From contig CBDDEN010000010.1 in the NCBI GenBank assembly GCA_965226925.1, positions 558,001-622,000 on the forward strand: 64,000 nucleotides of DNA, written 5' to 3'. Numbering within the stretch: the first letter of the stretch is position 1; the number at the start of each line of letters is the position of its first letter. Under the pieces are notes generated by a model, which made no database searches, was not told where the DNA came from, and saw nothing but the letters and a program-made list of their open reading frames with translations. The translations under genes were made by a program, and so were the position numbers. This DNA is from CBDDCX01 sp965226925 (GTDB lineage Bacteria > Gemmatimonadota > Gemmatimonadetes > Longimicrobiales > Gaopeijiaceae). Of this stretch, positions 1-8,673 are shown piece by piece.

Positions 1-319
1 GGGTGTTGGAGGCGTTCACGAGAAAGAACCGGGCCACGTCCCCACGGTCGACCAAGGTCTCGTGGTCGGCTCGCCCGTTCACCAATACCTGCGTGCCGAA
101 GAGGCCCATGAGGGCGTGCGTAGGTGTTTCGCTTCCCCAGGGGATGAGGCCCTGGTCGTCGACCAGGATGTCGTCGAGGATCAAGACCTCTTCGCGGTTC
201 ACACCGGCGTAGTAGTTCCCGTCCTCCGGCTCGACGAGGATGGCCCCATAGAGGCCGAGATCCTGGGCGGCATCACCCCTCTGGTGCGGATGGTACCAGA
301 AGACCCCGGCATCGGGAAA
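1..319 (-). pseudogene. Multicopper oxidase fragment, 5' part missing
   Basis: Reading the minus strand from about 319 towards 1 gives FPDAGVFWYHPHQ followed by GLYGAILVEP and VLILDDILVDDQG. These are hallmarks of the first cupredoxin domain of multicopper oxidases; WYHPH holds copper-ligand histidines. The upstream HWHG ligand motif and about 100 N-terminal residues are absent. Instead the frame runs into the DUF5916 gene, offset by one frame. The rest of the gene lies outside the window to the left. No start codon of its own is visible, so this is a fragment as assembled. It could be a real deletion fusing two neighbouring genes or an assembly join. Confidence 0.7.
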
Positions 320-1314
320 GCGGGCCCGTCGAGCATTCCGTTGCCCTCGATGAAGAACGGTCTGCGCTCGGGAAAGAACGTCTCGAACGCCGTCAGGTTC
401 ACCTCGGCGGGATCCGCTTCGACCTGCCCGAAATCCGGGTTGACGGTGAGGTCCAACGTGAGGTTGGGCCCCAATCCCATCTTCACATCAGCCCCCACGC
501 GAGCCCGCGTCTTCTGATCGAACGGATCGGCGGCATCGACGTCCGACTCAAGCGTGAGGTCTCCCGCCACGTAGGGGAGAATCTCGATCCTGCGTGTGGG
601 ACGAATCCCCGAGATCCCTCGCAGCGTGCCGAATTGCGACGCGTACCCGGCCTGGGCCCGCGACACGGGAATCAACGCCCACTGGATCTCCTCGTTGCGC
701 TCGGGCACGTAGCGGGTGATCTCCATGCCCCACACCTGGGGATCGGCGGCGTTGAACCGAAGCTGGCTGAAGGGGATACGCATCTCCGCCATCCACCCCT
801 GCGCGTCGATCGTGACACGCGTCGCCCACACGGGGTCGAACTGGGTCTCGCCGCTGTCCCGGTCGTCGGGATGGTACATGTCGAAGCGCACGCCGGCCGC
901 CGAAACACCGAAGCTGTAGGCCGTGCGCCGGTCGTGATACGAGTCGAAGGCGATGATCAGCCGCTCCGCATCGCTTTCCCCGTCCCGACGTGTGAGGGTC
1001 GTCCGGATATCCGCGGGAGTCGGATGGTACATGCGGGCGCCGATATACAGGGCGTCGTCGTCATAGATCATCCGGACCTCCGTGGCGACCGACGGCTCTG
1101 CCCCTTCCACCGGCACCTTCTGGGTGAAGTCCGAGATCAACACCGCGGCGTTCCATGCCTCGTCGTCGAGAACCCCGTCCAGGGAAGGAGGTGGTCCCTG
1201 GAGGCGAGTCGCCGTCGCGCTCTGGAGAGTGCCCTGAGCGACCAGAGGCCCGCCGGACAGGCCGAGTGCCGCCCCAAGAACCACCGAAACCGTGATGTAC
1301 CGACCGCAACCCAT
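320..1314 (-). pseudogene. CBM9-like/DUF5916 outer-membrane protein, N-terminal part only
   Basis: Start ATG at 1314 is preceded by an AGAGGGG ribosome-binding site and followed by a signal peptide (MGCGRYITVSVVLGAALG, cleavage near VAQG). Residues about 30-200 have the carbohydrate-binding-family-9-like fold motifs (SLDGVLDDEAW, DALYIGARM, GWMAEMRIPFSQLRF). They are followed by the start of the DUF5916 barrel (LDLTVNPDFGQVEADP, FFPERRPFFIEG). Full proteins of this family are usually 700-900 residues; here the frame breaks at about residue 330, where multicopper oxidase sequence begins in another frame. The family is common in Gemmatimonadota and Bacteroidota, with an outer-membrane role that is poorly defined. 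Confidence 0.75.
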
Positions 1315-1473
1315 ATACCCATCCCCTCTTCTACCAAGGCTAAGGCGAGAAGCCGCACAAATAAGCCGAGCAAGGTACAACGGAACCGCACGTTCCCGCA
1401 CCTGAACGGCAATGTGCCCTCGCGCTCGTCGCACAGGCCCTTACAACCGCGCGCACTCCGCCCTCCCGGAGGT

Positions 1474-1527
1474 CTACGTCATCCATACGTCGTACTACGT
1501 ACTATGTCGTATCCAATCGTATCGCGG
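1474..1527. promoter_or_regulatory. TACGT-rich repeat region upstream of the lipoprotein gene
   Basis: Between the divergent DUF5916 and lipoprotein genes there is an AT-richer stretch with repeated TACGT/GTAC words (ATACGTCGTACTACGTAC, ACTATGTCGTAT). The clustering of partly inverted words looks like a repressor operator, possibly of PadR type. No regulator is identified next to it, so the assignment is tentative. Confidence 0.3.
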
Positions 1528-1590
1528 CTCATGGCATCCTCTAGACGAGGGCGGAACGACCCGCCGTCATCAACGAGCAAGGAGGACACC

Positions 1591-2745
1591 ATGAGGTCGC
1601 CACTATCGATTACAGCCATCGCTCTTCTCGCGCTCGCCGGAACCGCGTGTGATCGCAATCCGACGGGCGTGGAAGAGGGCGCTCAGCTGGAGCAAGGGGA
1701 AGAGGTCCTCGAGCAAGAGCCACCTCCTCCTCCTCCGCCTGTCCGCACACTCACCGTCCTCTCGCGGAATCTCTACCTGGGAGCCGATCTCACGCCCGTC
1801 ATGGGCGCCAGCGCACCCGAGCAGATCCCCTCGCGCGTGGGTGAGGCCTGGAACAGGATCGTCCTGAACGACTTCCGGGGCCGCGCGGACGCGATCGCCA
1901 GAGAGGTCCAGAGCACCCGTCCCGACGTGATCGGTCTTCAGGAGGTCGCGAAGTTCAGGATCCAGAATCCGGGCGACTACCTGGCCGGGAATCCACAGGC
2001 CGCATCGGTGGTCGAGTACGACTACCTGATGATCCTGCTGGACGCGTTACAGGCTCGCGGTCTCCACTACACGATCGCGTCGGTGGTCGAGAACACCGAC
2101 ATCGAGTTTCCCGGAGTCACCGGGCAAGGCCTGATCGACATTCGCTGGACCGACCATGACGTGATCCTCGTGCGAGACGGAATCCAGATCACCGGTGAGA
2201 CCTCGAACAACTTTGCGTTGAACGTGTCCATCCCGGTCGGCGGCGGAACGCCGATGACCATTCGGCGCGGTTGGAACCGAATCGATCTGCTGATCGACGG
2301 CCAACCGTTTCACATCGTCAACACGCATCTCGAGACCGACGAAACCGGCCCCACGACCCAGGAGTCACAGGCGGCCGAGCTGATCGGCATGCTCTCGGGG
2401 GTCACGGCCCCGGCGATTCTGCTCGGTGACCTGAACGCGCTACCCGATGCGGCCAGCACGGCGACGTATCCGATTCTCCTGAACGCGGGCTTCGAGGACG
2501 CTCAGACGAGCGCCATGGCCCGTGGTTCCCTTCCCGGGTATACCTGCTGCTTCGACCCCGACCTGCGCGCCGGCGGGCTGTTCGAGCGGATCGACTACGT
2601 GATGACGCGTGGAACGCGGAACCTCGATGTGAACGTGGTGAACTTCGCGGTCACGGGGAACCTGGAGGCGGACGAGACCGTGACCGGCCTCAAGCCCTCG
2701 GATCACGTGGGCGTCTTCGCTCGTTTGGAGGTCGTCGCGCACTGA
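1591..2745 (+). CDS. Endonuclease/exonuclease/phosphatase-fold lipoprotein
   Basis: 384 residues. Start ATG at 1591 follows an AAGGAGG site at good spacing; the open frame extends far upstream but that part is antisense to the DUF5916 gene. The N-terminus is a lipoprotein signal (ALAGTACDR lipobox), then a Glu/Pro-rich linker ending in seven prolines. The EEP fold follows: LSRNLYLG, DVIGLQEVAKF (metal-binding Glu), VNTHLE, LLGDLNALP (Asp/Asn) and LKPSDHVGVFARL (catalytic Asp-His). It is probably anchored on the periplasmic or outer surface and cleaves a phosphodiester or phosphate ester (nucleic acid, sphingomyelin-like lipid or inositol phosphate); the substrate cannot be told. It stands alone, with no operon partner. 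Confidence 0.85.
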   Translation: MRSPLSITAIALLALAGTACDRNPTGVEEGAQLEQGEEVLEQEPPPPPPPVRTLTVLSRNLYLGADLTPVMGASAPEQIPSRVGEAWNRIVLNDFRGRADAIAREVQSTRPDVIGLQEVAKFRIQNPGDYLAGNPQAASVVEYDYLMILLDALQARGLHYTIASVVENTDIEFPGVTGQGLIDIRWTDHDVILVRDGIQITGETSNNFALNVSIPVGGGTPMTIRRGWNRIDLLIDGQPFHIVNTHLETDETGPTTQESQAAELIGMLSGVTAPAILLGDLNALPDAASTATYPILLNAGFEDAQTSAMARGSLPGYTCCFDPDLRAGGLFERIDYVMTRGTRNLDVNVVNFAVTGNLEADETVTGLKPSDHVGVFARLEVVAH

Positions 2746-2864
2746 GCCGAAGGATCTCAGCGTGCGGCCTCGCCCGAGCGGCCTGGCCCGGCGGGCAGGG
2801 GGTTTGCGCTCCCCCCTCCGCTCGGGCCGGGTCACGCCGCGCTGACGGGATGGATAAGGTTCGA

Positions 2865-3599
2865 CTACGCCAAGCGCTTGGCGATCCAGGCGGTCCTGAA
2901 CACCGCCGTGCCAACGGTTCCCACCGCCACGATGGCCAGGATCCCCGTGAGCAACGTGCCCGGCCCCCAGCCGGCCCAGTCGCTCACGGCCGGATCCAGG
3001 ATGCCGCCGAACCCGATCAGGAGAAGCCGTTCGGCTCGCTGCATCACGCCCAGGTTGCACAGCACGCCGAGGCTTTCGCCTCGGGCACGGGCGTAGCTCA
3101 CCAGAAGGGATCCACCCAACGCGATGACGCTGATCGACAGCGCCAAGGTCGCGTCACGGAAGAGCACGGCCAGCCCGACGAACGCACCGACTTCCGCGAA
3201 GCGATCCAGCGTGGAGTCGAGAAAGGCCCCGCGCTGGTCGGCCATGCCCCGAGCTCGCGCGATGCGGCCGTCCATCACGTCCGCCGCGCCACCCAGGAGC
3301 ACGCCCCAGCCGCCGAGGTTCACATATCCGAGCCCGAAGCACACACCCGCTCCGATTCCGAAGGCGACCCCCAGCAGATTGAACGCCGTGGGCGAGAGCC
3401 TCAATGCCAGTGACAGGATCTCGACGGGCCGGACGAACCAGAAGAACCAACCGCGCACGAAGCCGCCGAGCGCGAAGCTCCCCCGGTTCTCGACCTCGTG
3501 GGGGTCCCCGGCCCTTCGAGCGGCGCTCAGGGCGAAAACCGGCATCGACGCCACGGCCGCTGCGAGTATGACCAACAGGACGAGAAGGTCCGTTCTCAT
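2865..3599 (-). CDS. CDP-alcohol phosphatidyltransferase
   Basis: 244 residues, start ATG at 3599 overlapping the stop of the upstream gene by 4 bp (ATGA). The signature D-x2-DG-x2-AR-x8-G-x3-D-x3-D is complete (DVMDGRIARARG followed by GAFLDSTLD). Several hydrophobic segments fit an integral membrane enzyme; an extra N-terminal transmembrane segment precedes the usual core. The family transfers a phosphatidyl group from CDP-diacylglycerol to an alcohol such as inositol phosphate, glycerol phosphate or serine. The acceptor here is unknown; the core resembles PgsA/inositol-phosphate synthase types more than PssA. It is the last gene of a three-gene operon that would make its own CDP-lipid substrate. 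Confidence 0.9.
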   Translation of the reverse strand: MRTDLLVLLVILAAAVASMPVFALSAARRAGDPHEVENRGSFALGGFVRGWFFWFVRPVEILSLALRLSPTAFNLLGVAFGIGAGVCFGLGYVNLGGWGVLLGGAADVMDGRIARARGMADQRGAFLDSTLDRFAEVGAFVGLAVLFRDATLALSISVIALGGSLLVSYARARGESLGVLCNLGVMQRAERLLLIGFGGILDPAVSDWAGWGPGTLLTGILAIVAVGTVGTAVFRTAWIAKRLA

Positions 3600-4591
3600 T
3601 TCGAGATCTCTCGTGGTGGACGCGTGAGCAGCACCCTGACGGCGCGGGGCCAAAGGAAGATAAGAGGCCACTTCCGTTCGAGGGCGGTCAGGTGGACCGG
3701 GCGGCCCGTGTGGCGTTCCACCTTCCGAGTCACATAGGGTAACCAGTTCGCGAACGTCACCGTGTGCTTGAACCATCGAAGGGTCGCGCGGACCTTGGAG
3801 CGTCGAAAGTGCGCGCGCCATCGCCGGCGGACACGGTCCGGCGCGGGAGCGGACAACACGTACAGCCCGTCTTGGCGACGCAGGATCCCGTTCTCTGCGG
3901 CGCGCGCCAACACGGGACCGAAGTGCTCCCGGAAATGGTCCGCCTGGGCGGCGGAGAGCCGCTCGGGCCGACCCCTGGACTCCGGGCGCAGCTCCCCATG
4001 ATAACACACCTCGAGCAGTCGGCGGCCGAATCCGGCTGCGTCCACGGGAGCGTTCAGATACGGGAGCATCCAGTCGAGCACCCGGCTACGTGCGCCGGCC
4101 AAGTGGGTGTCGATCCACTCGTCGTCCGCCGGGCTCGCCACGTAGACCTTGCCCATCCTCTGCACCAAACGACCCAGCAGAAAATGATCTCTCGGCTCGG
4201 GTCCGAGAGCGCCGACCAGGTGATCTCGACTCACGATGACGCACTTCGCGGTCGCACCGGTACCCTCTTCGGGGGCGAACACGATCACGTTGGGCGCCAG
4301 TACCCGGGCAAGCCCGGTCATCAGCCAGGGGGGGCGATGCAGCTCCCCTGCCCCACTGAGCCCCGCGTAGAACGAGGCGTAGTCCTCCACCACGACGATG
4401 AAGTCGAACGCGCTGTGCCGGTCCGGGCTCACATCCGTAAGGTGGGATCCATAGAGCAGAACGACGCGCACCGACGAAGCAGCGGCGGCGACGAGGGCCC
4501 CTGCCAGCTCGACGGCACCCGGCCACCGCTCGCCAGACGACCCGGTAGCGTCGGGAGCCGGCGGGCCCGCGGCCTCGGAAGAGGCACTCAC
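3596..4591 (-). CDS. Tam41-like phosphatidate cytidylyltransferase (CDP-DAG synthase)
   Basis: 331 residues, start GTG at 4591 overlapping the upstream stop by 4 bp, and itself overlapping the next gene by 4 bp. The protein has the layout of mitochondrial Tam41/Mmp37: a nucleotidyltransferase signature VVLLYGS, then AFDFIVVVEDY (Tam41: YGS...DFI-V-D), then AKCVIVSRDHL with FLLGRLVQRMGKVY (yeast: KYGVVS, FYLAGRLQKP), then LLEVCYHGELR (yeast: LSYAGDIR) and EHFGPVLARA. Tam41 makes CDP-diacylglycerol from phosphatidic acid and CTP as a peripheral membrane enzyme, unrelated to the usual bacterial CdsA. Position between an acyltransferase that would make phosphatidic acid and a phosphatidyltransferase that uses CDP-DAG supports this role. 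Recognised by motif comparison from memory, not by a search. Confidence 0.7.
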   Translation of the reverse strand: MSASSEAAGPPAPDATGSSGERWPGAVELAGALVAAAASSVRVVLLYGSHLTDVSPDRHSAFDFIVVVEDYASFYAGLSGAGELHRPPWLMTGLARVLAPNVIVFAPEEGTGATAKCVIVSRDHLVGALGPEPRDHFLLGRLVQRMGKVYVASPADDEWIDTHLAGARSRVLDWMLPYLNAPVDAAGFGRRLLEVCYHGELRPESRGRPERLSAAQADHFREHFGPVLARAAENGILRRQDGLYVLSAPAPDRVRRRWRAHFRRSKVRATLRWFKHTVTFANWLPYVTRKVERHTGRPVHLTALERKWPLIFLWPRAVRVLLTRPPREISK

Positions 4592-5358
4592 GCGACCGAA
4601 GCTCCCTCTCGTATCTCGACCAGCCCGCGAACCATCGTTGCGCGGATCTCGTCGATGAACGGATCGGGATCGGCCTCGGGGTCGGTCCACTCCAAGATCC
4701 CGGCCAACTCCAGTCGCCCGCGGAGCTTAGAGATCCCCTCGATGAAGTCCTTGAACTTCGCGACGCGCCAGAATCCGTCCACGACCAAGACGTACACGTT
4801 CCACGGCCGAGCCTGGAGAATCTCCTTCAATCCGTTCTTCCTGAAACGTCCGATCTCACCGTCCTTGGTTCGAGTCCCTTCCGGGAAGAGCGCGAGCGGC
4901 ACCTCCGACGTTCTAGCGGCGCGCCGTATCTCGTCGAGCGAAGCTCGGATCTCGGAGGGGTTTCCTCTTGGATCCACAATCGGATATTGATAGAGTCTCA
5001 GCATATGCGAGATTAGCGGGATCCAACGGGTGTATCTCTTCCGCGTCAGGATGCGGGGGTGTCCGGGGCGCGCCGATTCCACCACCATTGGAATGTCGAA
5101 CAGAGACTGGTGGTTCATGACGATGAGCACCCCTGGCTCGAAGGGAACCTGTGGCGGGACGGGGATATGTGCCCCGCCGATGGTCGCGATGGGCCGCGTG
5201 CACATCCAGGCCAACGCCTGTATCCACCCGCTCAGGATCGCCGTGCGACGGGAAGGCCGAATCCAGATCCACGGTCCGATGACGAACCGTTGGACCAGAT
5301 CGGCCACGAGGAAACCGAAGCAGCCGACGGCCACGGCCAGGTATCCTCGGAGTTTCAC
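4588..5358 (-). CDS. PlsC-like 1-acyl-glycerol-3-phosphate acyltransferase
   Basis: 256 residues, GTG start at 5358 with GGAGG eight bases upstream. A hydrophobic N-terminal segment is followed by the acyltransferase blocks NHQSLFD (NHx4D catalytic motif, about residue 80) and LFPEGTRTKDG (block III, about residue 155), plus a basic RFRKNG stretch. The family acylates lysophosphatidic acid at the inner membrane to phosphatidic acid. It is the first gene of the operon: its stop overlaps the Tam41-like gene start. Acceptor specificity is not determinable from sequence. Confidence 0.88.
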   Translation of the reverse strand: MKLRGYLAVAVGCFGFLVADLVQRFVIGPWIWIRPSRRTAILSGWIQALAWMCTRPIATIGGAHIPVPPQVPFEPGVLIVMNHQSLFDIPMVVESARPGHPRILTRKRYTRWIPLISHMLRLYQYPIVDPRGNPSEIRASLDEIRRAARTSEVPLALFPEGTRTKDGEIGRFRKNGLKEILQARPWNVYVLVVDGFWRVAKFKDFIEGISKLRGRLELAGILEWTDPEADPDPFIDEIRATMVRGLVEIREGASVA

Positions 5359-5496
5359 GCGTGGCGCCTCCGGCGCGACGGGGGTATGAAGGTCGAGACA
5401 AGATAGGAATGACAGCTACATGGAACACGCTAACGGCACGCGCCGACCGGCATCAAGGCGAGCAGGTAGCCCTCCCGCACCAAGGCGAATACATAC

Positions 5497-6168
5497 ATGA
5501 GCGATAAGGGCTACACCTACTACGGGTTTCGACACTGCGTGGGGGCGTTCTTCGAAATTCCGACGGAGGACGCGCGCAAGCTGCTCCCTCGGCACCTGGA
5601 GCCCCTGGAGAGGCAGCACGAGCGCAGCATCCTGGCGCTGACCGCCTTCCATTTCCACGAGAGTGAGGTCGGTGAGTACGGCGAGATCGTCCTCGCGGTC
5701 ATCGTGCCGCCGATGATCGAACCCGGGAAGCCGCTGCCGAAGGCGGCGTTCTACCCCTTCGTGGTCGGCACCACGACCGAAGCGGCGCGGCTGCACGCCA
5801 TCGAGCGCTGGCACCTGCCTCACTACATGAACGACGTGGACATCAGCTTCACCGAAACGGGCGAGGGCATGCGGGTCAACGTGCTCGACGGTGCCGATCC
5901 GGTTCTGGACCTGTTCGTGACGCGGTACGAATACGAGCCGTCGAAGAACCTCTACAACGCGTTCACGGTCGCTGGGGATGCGCGGTTCAAGGCCAACATC
6001 TACATGGAGGCGCTGCACTCGGAGCACGAGGAGGAGGGCGGCTCGCTCACCCTGTACAAACACGAGATGACGGCCGGCCTGACGATCGACGACGTGAACA
6101 CGTATCCCTTCCGTGAACAGTGGTATCAGGAAGGTCTCCAGACGTTCGAGCCGCTCGAGAGGCTCTAG
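5497..6168 (+). CDS. Acetoacetate decarboxylase-like protein
   Basis: 223 residues, starting MSDKGYTYYGFRHCVGAFF. The pattern FFEIPTEDARKLLPRHLEPL, then LALTAFHFHESEVGEYGEIVLAV and later VLDLFVTRYEY, matches the beta-barrel layout of the acetoacetate decarboxylase superfamily. In that superfamily early residues read like 'lPxgl.p', followed by 'Y.E..l.v'. I cannot place the catalytic lysine with certainty, so enzymatic activity is unproven. It is divergent from the phospholipid operon, with no signal peptide. A role in ketoacid or lipid-derived metabolite turnover is only a guess. Confidence 0.5.
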   Translation: MSDKGYTYYGFRHCVGAFFEIPTEDARKLLPRHLEPLERQHERSILALTAFHFHESEVGEYGEIVLAVIVPPMIEPGKPLPKAAFYPFVVGTTTEAARLHAIERWHLPHYMNDVDISFTETGEGMRVNVLDGADPVLDLFVTRYEYEPSKNLYNAFTVAGDARFKANIYMEALHSEHEEEGGSLTLYKHEMTAGLTIDDVNTYPFREQWYQEGLQTFEPLERL

Positions 6169-6177
6169 AGCCCTCCG

Positions 6178-7527
6178 TCAGGGAACCACTTCGTAGCGGT
6201 AGCCGGTAGCCCGACTACGTAGTGAGACCTCGAACCCCGTACTTCCGTCTGGCTCCGGAGCGGCAACCGTGACGGTCGTCACCCCCAATTCGCCGTCGTC
6301 ATCGTAGAAGGTGAATCGCAGCCGCACTTCGGTCCCGGGTGCGGCCGTGTTCCCGACGGCACGACCTTGCACGATCGTCTCCGCATCGGAGGGTCTCATG
6401 AGCAATCCCTCCAAGTAGATCGACGCCGACTCGGTCCGTTCAAGCGCTCGCAGGGCGGCGTCCTGGTTGCCACTCTCCAGATAGGCCCGCGCCGTGATCA
6501 GTCCGGCGTTTTCCCCAAGTGGATCCAACTGGACGAGTCGATCGCCCACGCGAGTCAGCGCACGCCATGCCTCGGCCGCGAACAAGGCGTTGGCGTAGTT
6601 GAACCACGCGTCGCGGGACATGGGCTGGATCCGAGTCAAGCGCTCGAAGGCTCGACCGGGCGCCCTGAAGTCGGAGGAGCGAAAGAGCGCGATCCCGAGG
6701 TTGAAGAGCTCCGACGCCTCCAGCTCTCCCGCCGAGAGGAGAGTCGTGTAGATCGCGGCCGCCTCCTCCAGCCTGCCCTGACCTCTCAGCGAAGCGGCCA
6801 GATCTCCCTGCAGTTGGGTGTTGGTCGGATCGCGATCGAGTTGGCTCCGAAGCAGTTCCTCCGCCTCGGCGAAGCGCTCGGTGAAGAGCAAGAGCGGGGC
6901 GACGTTCTCTTCCATCGCGATCCGCTGCTCCGCCCGTCGGGCGACCTCATCGGGCTCGAGCACCCGGGTGACAGGCAGGCGCGCGAGCCCGGCAAGGCCG
7001 CCCTGGTAGGCTGCGATCGCCTCCTCGTATCGCCCGTCCCCCGTGAGCACGCTCGCGAGATTCCGATGCGCCTCGGGTCGAAGGTCATAGATGATCACGG
7101 CCTGCGCCCATGCCTCAAGCGTGCGCTCGACGTTACCGATCGCGTAGGCCTCGCCTCCCTCGTTGAACGCCGTCGCCCAGGCCGCCTCCCGCTCGAGCTC
7201 GATATCGACCTCGTAGCCGGGATAGAGACGTCGGGCCTGAATGAACATCTCGTCCGCATCCTCGTACGCCCCGAGGCGGACGTGGGCCTGACCCGCCACG
7301 AGATAATGGATCGGGTTCTGCGGATCGGCCGCGATCCCCTCCTGGGCCAACTCAAGCGCCCGGAGGGTTCGGCCTTGGCGGAGGTGGAGCGCAGCGGTCT
7401 GCGAGTACCGGGTTTCAACGGGGGGCGTGCCGAGCTCGTATCGGATCCCCGTCGGAGAGACCACCGGCTCCGGAGGACCCGAGACCCCCGTGGCACACGC
7501 CGCGACCGCCACACTCGCAACGAACAC
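6178..7527 (-). CDS. TPR lipoprotein downstream of TonB-like gene
   Basis: 449 residues if started at GTG 7527, which has an AGAAGGA site nine bases upstream and gives a lipoprotein signal (VASVAVAACAT, lipobox VAAC). The body is a series of tetratricopeptide-type repeats (for example LRALELAQEGIAADPQNPIHYLVAG without break to EEAIAAYQGGLAGL, EEAAAIYTTLLSAG). It ends with a beta-rich domain (LRFTFYDDDGELGVTTVTV). Likely an outer-membrane or periplasmic scaffold. It follows the TonB-like gene by 14 bp, so the two are probably co-transcribed. The long upstream open frame is not coding. Confidence 0.75.
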   Translation of the reverse strand: MFVASVAVAACATGVSGPPEPVVSPTGIRYELGTPPVETRYSQTAALHLRQGRTLRALELAQEGIAADPQNPIHYLVAGQAHVRLGAYEDADEMFIQARRLYPGYEVDIELEREAAWATAFNEGGEAYAIGNVERTLEAWAQAVIIYDLRPEAHRNLASVLTGDGRYEEAIAAYQGGLAGLARLPVTRVLEPDEVARRAEQRIAMEENVAPLLLFTERFAEAEELLRSQLDRDPTNTQLQGDLAASLRGQGRLEEAAAIYTTLLSAGELEASELFNLGIALFRSSDFRAPGRAFERLTRIQPMSRDAWFNYANALFAAEAWRALTRVGDRLVQLDPLGENAGLITARAYLESGNQDAALRALERTESASIYLEGLLMRPSDAETIVQGRAVGNTAAPGTEVRLRFTFYDDDGELGVTTVTVAAPEPDGSTGFEVSLRSRATGYRYEVVP

Positions 7528-7541
7528 CCAAGAGGCTCCTT

Positions 7542-8435
7542 CTACCAAGGGAAGGGCACCTCGAACACGGCGGATCGTGGGACCGGAACGCCACGATCCC
7601 GAGCCGGTCTGAAGGCCACGACCTCGCGGAACAGCTTGAGGAAGATCTCGTCGATGTCGGGAAGACCACTGGATTGGCCGATCTCCGTCATTTCGACCGA
7701 GCCCTGTTCGTTGATAAAGAGGACCACGCTCACCGAGCCGCTCACACCGGGCCCCAAGCTGTGCTGGCTGAAGCTCTCGCGCATGAAGCGCAGCACCTCG
7801 CGCGGATTCAGGACGAGGACCCACGCCTCCGAACCGGCCAGAACGATGTCGGGTTGCAGGGCCGCCAGGCGTGACAGGTCCATGGAGGTGGCCTCGGGCA
7901 ACATCGAGAGACCTGCCGTGGAGGCACTTCCACCGATCGAAGGAGAGTTCTCCCCGTCTCCGTCCAATTCCTGTGGACCTTCGGAGGCGTCATTCTGCTC
8001 TGGCTCGGGGTCAGGCTCCGGCTCGGGCTCGGCGAGCGTCGGCTTCAGACCTCCCCCGCGAAGCACGCGCTGGCGAATCGCCGCCGAGTACTCCTCTTCC
8101 GTCATCTGAGCACCGTCGGCTCCCTCCCCAACCTCGGCCGCCTGCGGGATCGAGTCCGCGGCGCGGGCGACCGGGCTCGCCCCCGGTGACGCACCTCTAC
8201 CGGTGGAGGGTGGAGCGAACAGGGAGATCCAAGCCATCCCGTCGGATTCCAACTCGGGGTCCAGAGCCGGAGAAGCGACCTCCCAGTCGGGGCCGATCAC
8301 AATGACCACCACGTGTACGGCCACCGCTGCCACGCATGACCATACCAACCGGGTGTTCCACTGCGCTTTCCATGCATCGTTTGCGCGGTGCACCCGCCAC
8401 TCCTGATCGAGCCGCTTCGGCTCCAGTGGCTGCAT
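7542..8435 (-). CDS. TonB-family energy transducer-like protein
   Basis: 297 residues with an N-terminal membrane anchor (WSCVAAVAVHVVVIVIG, residues about 32-48). A periplasmic linker rich in Pro-Glu follows (EPEPEPDPEPEQ). The C-terminal domain (GSVSVVLFINEQGSVEMTEIG through FRPARDRGVPV) matches the TonB C-terminal fold, in which a final strand contacts TonB-dependent receptors. It may drive the BtuB-type receptor at 15-17 kb or others, but no ExbB/ExbD is in the window. First gene of a two-gene unit with the TPR lipoprotein. Confidence 0.75.
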   Translation of the reverse strand: MQPLEPKRLDQEWRVHRANDAWKAQWNTRLVWSCVAAVAVHVVVIVIGPDWEVASPALDPELESDGMAWISLFAPPSTGRGASPGASPVARAADSIPQAAEVGEGADGAQMTEEEYSAAIRQRVLRGGGLKPTLAEPEPEPDPEPEQNDASEGPQELDGDGENSPSIGGSASTAGLSMLPEATSMDLSRLAALQPDIVLAGSEAWVLVLNPREVLRFMRESFSQHSLGPGVSGSVSVVLFINEQGSVEMTEIGQSSGLPDIDEIFLKLFREVVAFRPARDRGVPVPRSAVFEVPFPW

Positions 8436-8673
8436 CGAGATACTCCCGTTGACGGGTCCTCTCGGGACTTCACCACGCGGGCCAGTCGCGCCGCCCAGGT
8501 CACTCCCGGAAAATCAGACTACAGGCGTCTCTCGTACCGAACAAGCTCCTGCAGGGGTCGGCCGGCCGAGCGGGCGATCGCCCCACGCTCGGCCGGCAAC
8601 CTCGAGTCGGTCGATGTGTACGAAGAAGTACCTTCGACCCCACGTAGGGTCCCCACGAACCGAGGTCGTTTCC

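Noticed and set aside
6367..8109. 580-codon open frame on the plus strand opposite the TPR and TonB-like genes
   Set aside because: High GC gives long antisense frames; the minus strand carries clear signal peptides, TPRs and a TonB C-terminal domain, whereas this frame has no recognisable motif.
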